From Antedon bifida (Eukaryota; Echinodermata; Crinoidea; Comatulida; Antedonidae): a DNA stretch of 64,000 nt. How positions within the stretch are numbered: position 1 is the first letter of the stretch; the number at the start of each line of letters is the position of its first letter. Under the pieces are notes generated by a model. It saw only the letters and a list, made by a program, of their open reading frames with translations, was not told the origin of the DNA and did not search any database. This document shows positions 60,068 to 64,000 of this stretch, in pieces. The stretch covers positions 19,429,161 through 19,493,160 of the forward strand of contig OY727093.1 in the NCBI GenBank assembly GCA_963402885.1. The letters run 5' to 3'. The translations under genes were made by a program, and so were the position numbers.

Positions 60068-60530
60068 GGTTAGTTATGTAGACCTACATATGATTGCAGT
60101 GTACAGAAATAAATGAGAGTAGTTTGATCGCTCAATATATAGAGAATCATATCGCCATGGGCATAATGTATGCACTCAGCATATTCCATTTTTCTCAATC
60201 CTAGAAGGAAACAGTATTTTGATTATTTATATACTGACAACTTATACAAAGCTACAAGTACAGTTGCCTATTATAGGATAGTACACATATGTTCATATAA
60301 ATATAAACAATTTAAAAGAAAAAAATGTTGAATAAATTTTCAGTTTAAAAAATGAATATAAATTAATCTATCTATAAATTAAATAATATAAATGCTTTCA
60401 ATTCCTTTTACTTACAGTTTCTTGTTAAAACTAATGGGCAAAAATAATGTTGTAGAGGCACCAATGCCTATAACAGACCCAAAGTTTGTTTTATATTATG
60501 AATCAAACATTTAAACTGAAATTACTTATT
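60068..60530 (-). other. PLD 5' flank or 5' untranslated region
   Basis: No clear promoter: no TATA box in good position, no CpG-rich patch. A possible acceptor close to the ATG suggests the transcription start may be farther upstream. Confidence 0.4.
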
Positions 60531-61915
60531 AGGTTATATGCATTATCATGCATATAACCTCTTGATTCTGTCAGGATCTTTATTTATTTATTTATTTATT
60601 TATTCTTTCCTTAGCACTATTTTGTCCGTCAATTATCTTGATATCAGTTTCATCTAGCTAAGTCAATTTTTCACAGTATATTCCTTATGGCCAGGAATCG
60701 ATGTGGTTATGTTTTCATGGTGCGCAATCAAAAATTACGCGGTCTACGCGCGATTTAACGAAATCACGTTTGTAATCATATCTTCACAAGCATGAATCAC
60801 AATTAAACAAAATGTGGTACTCATAAAGGTCAGGTCATATTTCATTATATGGCAATACAATTACGTGCGTAGCGTATATAACGCTTGTGTACATGCGCTT
60901 AAAATGTTCAAAATTTATTTTCGATGAAATTAGAGTACGTTTCAGGCAATTTTAAGCGTTTAAAAAATTGCCATGAGTGCGCAGATTTTTGCACGCGCAT
61001 TTCTGTTTTACAACCTTTCTTTAATAATATCATCATATTTGATTCACATTTCAACTCGAAATTGCGTTACACGAGCACGTCAAAAGTGACAGGCTACGCA
61101 TGTATAAGTTAACACAATGATGAAAATATAGATCGTCCGAATGCTGGGGAACATGCCTACTTTTTATTTCATTTTCTTGAAGTGTATGTATCATTATGAT
61201 TTATTATCAAATTAAGAGAACAAAAGTTGATTAAGTCATCAATAATTGCATATTAAATTTTTTTAAATTAATTTCGACAATCAAACAAATTATGACATTT
61301 TCTTAGGCCGAAATAACAAACTTAACATTAACTTTCTTTCTTAAGAAGTTCATATATTAAAGTTAAAAGTATATAGTTGGACAGTGCATCATTTTTTAAA
61401 ATTTTTAAAGATGTCATCATAGTAAAAAATTACAATTCATTTCGGTATGTAATAATCTATCTGCACCAAAGTGGCTACTGAATAGTAAATACACGGAGGA
61501 ATCTTTCTACAACTTTTAGTCAGTTGTGTGGTCTGTGCTCGTGTCTATGGCATTCAAGGTACCGAGATCAAGGCTCACTGAAACGAAATAAGATTTTTTT
61601 TTATTATTCGTATTGTTTCTTCAATTTTATTTCTTAGTGTATAGATTATACACATGATTTATAATGAAATCTAGATAAAAAGTAACTTATGTCTTTATTA
61701 TTATGTAACAAATGTGGTTTATGACATTATACGCAGAGGGATCTTTGATCGGATTGTGATACCGGCTATTATATTTGCGATAGCAAGATCCTATCATATA
61801 TTGTAAATAATTAAAGATTCTGAGAAAATCAATCAATATCTTTTACAAATCAATTATCTTTATTTACATCAATGCATATAACCTATAATTTGTCATAGTG
61901 ACGAATTAAATCTAG
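60531..61915 (+). mobile_element. Helitron-like element family B, copy 3 (both ends present)
   Basis: 5' palindrome AGGTTATATGCAT..ATGCATATAACCT (60531-60560), (TTTA)n at 60580-60604, body, 3' inverted repeat ATGCATATAACCT (61873-61885), hairpin AATTTGTCATAGTGACGAATT, and CTAG (61912-61915). Contains a diverged tRNA-like module at 61518-61580. Plus orientation, upstream of PLD. Confidence 0.8.
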
Positions 61916-62049
61916 TTACTAATTAGTATTGGAGGCTGACATCTTCACTGGAAATTATGTATTTCCAGTGAAGCTGGTGCACATGATCTTTAAACTGTAT
62001 TTGGCATAGTTAATGGTATAGTTGTGACGTCACTGAAATTATTATCATC

Positions 62050-63310
62050 ATTTTTATAGTATTCCATCAGTCATCAGTTTAGCTGTATCATCCCCTGTCG
62101 GATGTAGCCCTCCTCATGCTTCTGCCAATCCCATCTGTTCTGTGCTATCCTCGCCCATGTGATGATGCCTGCATACTTTGTAATGTCGTCCCTCCATCGC
62201 CGTTTCTGCCTTCCCCTTTTTCTTGTGCCGATTCTTGGTTGCCAGTCTGTCATACGTTTTGTCCACCTGTTGTCATCCCTTCTTGCAAGGTGTCCCGCCC
62301 AACGCCATTTTGCTTCTTTTATTTTGTTCATTATATCTTTGGCTTTAGTCAATTTCCTTATTACTGTGTTTCTGATTTTGTCCCTAATTGTCACTCCAAG
62401 CATCTGCCTTTCCATAGCTCTTTGTGCAGTGGTTAGTTTTTGTTCCAAAAATTTTGTTGTTGTCCATGTTTCACAGCCATAAGTCATTGTAGGGAGTACA
62501 CACTGGTTGAAAACTCTTCTCCTGTGAACTATTGGGATTTTCTTTTCGCAAAGGATTTCTCTAAATCTGCCAAAGCAGCTCCATCCCGCCTTAATTCTTA
62601 TGAGAATTTCGTCTCTTGTGTTGTCAGCCATTTTCACTGTTTGGCCCAGGTACTTGTAGCTATCAACTTGTTTGATCCTATCATTTTCAATTTCTATGGA
62701 CTCATTGTTATGGAAGTTTGTCATGTACTTCGTGTATTTTCAAACCAATCTTCTTGCTTTCTCTGTTCAGATCATTTAACTGTTCCTCCATGTCTTTGAC
62801 TGTTTCGGTTGTCAAAGCAACGTCATCTGCAAATCTAAGGTCAGTTAAACTCTCTCCATCAATGTTGACGCCATGTCTTTCCAGGTTCAATTGTTTGAAA
62901 ATTTCTTCCTCTATGGTTGTGGTGAATATTTTTGGTGATATTGTGTCCCCTTGTCTGACACCTCTGTTTATGTGGATGAGTTTAGATACATCTTTGTCAA
63001 GGTGTATTGTTGCAGTGGCATCTGTATAAATGTCTTCAATTATCTGAACATAGCCTTCATTTACTCCAGTTTTCCTCAGGGCTCTAAACAGATCAGCATG
63101 TTCTACTGAGTCGAATGTCTTCTCGTAGTCTATGAAGCCTACGCATAGATGCAGTTGGTATTCATTTGACTTCTCTATTAATTGGTTTAAAGAATGTAGA
63201 TGGTCTGTTGTTGAGAATCCCTGCCTGAATCCAGCCTGCTCTCTTGGTTGGTTTTCATCGAGGATTAGTTTTAGTCTGTTTTGAATTATCTTTGTGAATA
63301 TCTTTGAGTA
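62050..63310 (-). pseudogene. 5'-truncated LINE with reverse transcriptase (RTE-like), one frameshift
   Basis: From 63310 down: YSKIFTKIIQNRLKLILDEN (degraded to partial match at the edge), QAGFRQGFSTTDHL, GFIDYEKTFDSVEHADLFRA, RGVRQGDTISPKIFTTTIEE, and LRFADDVALTTE (catalytic FADD), i.e. RT blocks 2-5. The frame breaks near 62712, then resumes as DSYKYLGQTVKMADNTRDEI, the CETWTTTK segment, QRAMERQMLGVTIRDKIRN and KWRWAGHLARRDDNRWTKR to a stop at 62074. This thumb/C-terminal region is typical of RTE-type endonuclease-reverse transcriptases. The endonuclease is lost by 5' truncation. Short ATT/ATC tail at about 62038. Confidence 0.85.
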
Positions 63311-63371
63311 TCAAACAATAGTTTACCTCCGCGTAATAGACTACACAAACCAATAGTGGTGTTGGTAGGTT

Positions 63372-63542
63372 GAATGATAGCTTACCTGGATGAACAACCC
63401 TCCCTCCTCCTCACTTGACAAACGTCTCGTGGAATGTTGAGGTATGCATGGGCATTACCACTGTAATGTTGGAGGGGAGTTCAGGTAAGATTTTTACTTT
63501 TTGGGTTATGTTCTCCCGGTTCTTCCAGGTAAGCTAATCATG
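63372..63542. repeat. Small inverted-repeat element
   Basis: ATGATAGCTTACCTGGA at the left and TCCAGGTAAGCTAATCAT at the right, about 170 bp apart, one mismatch. Contains a second AGGTAAG word. Probably a small MITE that lies beside the LINE truncation point. Confidence 0.55.
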
Positions 63543-63880
63543 TAATAGACAACAAAAATTATATTATTTTCAGATCTGATACTAAGTGTTAAAAGATAGG
63601 AGACAATTTTCAAAAAGCCGGCGAGCAGCATTAAGTTAAAGTAACAAGTAAACTGAAATTGCATTTTATCGAGAACTACTAGTCCAAAAAACTTCATTTT
63701 TATACAGATTGTTAGTCAACTGACACTATTGTTAATTGAAGCTGGTTACATATTATACCAAACTTGTATGTACACATGGTTGTAGTGAAATTAGCCTAAT
63801 CACACGCAGCATTAAGAATAAGACACAAAAATTTAACCCAAAAAAAATTTCAAATACAAGTACAACATTCTGATACTGTA
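63543..63880. other. Spacer, nothing recognised
   Basis: AT-rich; no gene or repeat seen. Confidence 0.5.
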
Positions 63881-64000
63881 GGGTTAAATTGGATATTTAA
63901 AAACCTCTTGATACTGTAGCAGGAGACCATGGGTTAAATTGGATATTTAAAAACCTCTTGATACTGTAGCAGGAGACCATGGGTTAAATTGGATGTTTAA
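63881..64000. repeat. 50-bp tandem repeat, cut by window end
   Basis: Unit GGGTTAAATTGGATATTTAA + AAACCTCTTGATACTGTAGC + AGGAGACCAT starts at 63881, 63931 and 63981. The array continues past the window. Confidence 0.93.

Noticed and set aside
58273-58506. 77-codon plus-strand frame
   Set aside because: No family similarity or transcript signal seen; chance length in AT-rich DNA.
59723-59905. 60-codon plus-strand frame
   Set aside because: Antisense shadow of PLD exon 1.
62116-63029. Plus-strand frames of 100-119 codons
   Set aside because: Antisense shadows of the LINE reverse transcriptase.

Overview
The window is metazoan nuclear DNA: AT-rich, intron-containing and packed with interspersed repeats. 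Echinoderm-like or other marine invertebrate DNA is my best guess, from repeat style (tRNA-headed SINEs, foldback elements, Helitron-like ends, frequent TAGGCCTA words) and from the single host gene. I cannot fix the species from the sequence.

The one host gene I can support is a complete PX-PH phospholipase D (PLD1/PLD2 family) on the minus strand. It has 22 coding exons running from the ATG at 60067 down to the stop at 9205 (about 51 kb). All exon boundaries have GT/AG signals, every intron phase matches, and the joined frame is 3273 bases (1090 residues plus stop). It has a PX domain, a PH domain with a cysteine cluster, both HKD catalytic motifs, the PIP2-binding RHFIQRWN region and the invariant VWT C-terminus.

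Nearly everything else is mobile or repetitive DNA, mostly inside the PLD introns. 1-9000 (downstream of PLD): a LINE fragment, a foldback with a GACA-type core, a degenerate 150-170 bp tandem array rich in TGACGTCA, a foldback of 'GGACAACTACCCCC' units, and a 27-bp minisatellite of exactly 60 full units. 11603-22345 (intron 18, 10.7 kb): an apparently complete MULE DNA transposon (11981-16966) with 10-bp target duplication, about 300-bp terminal inverted repeats and a spliced, intact transposase, then foldbacks, a TTAA-flanked MITE, a promoter-like patch and a SINE. 22435-36200: short PLD introns with a decayed hAT transposase, a second 27-bp minisatellite, a pre-miRNA-sized hairpin, a SINE and LINE scraps. 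36758-43547: a TA-type MITE, three tandem copies of a 1.5-kb Helitron-like element and another TTAA MITE. 45884-59670: retroelement pieces, two copies of a second Helitron-like family carrying a tRNA-like module, a SINE, a broken LINE and a hairpin-rich region. 60531-64000 (upstream of PLD): a third copy of that family, a 5'-truncated LINE reverse transcriptase with one frameshift, and a 50-bp tandem repeat cut by the window edge.

The most notable items are the intact intron-containing MULE and the two Helitron-like families, each with a 5' palindrome, matching internal 3' inverted repeat and a hairpin just before a terminal CTAG.
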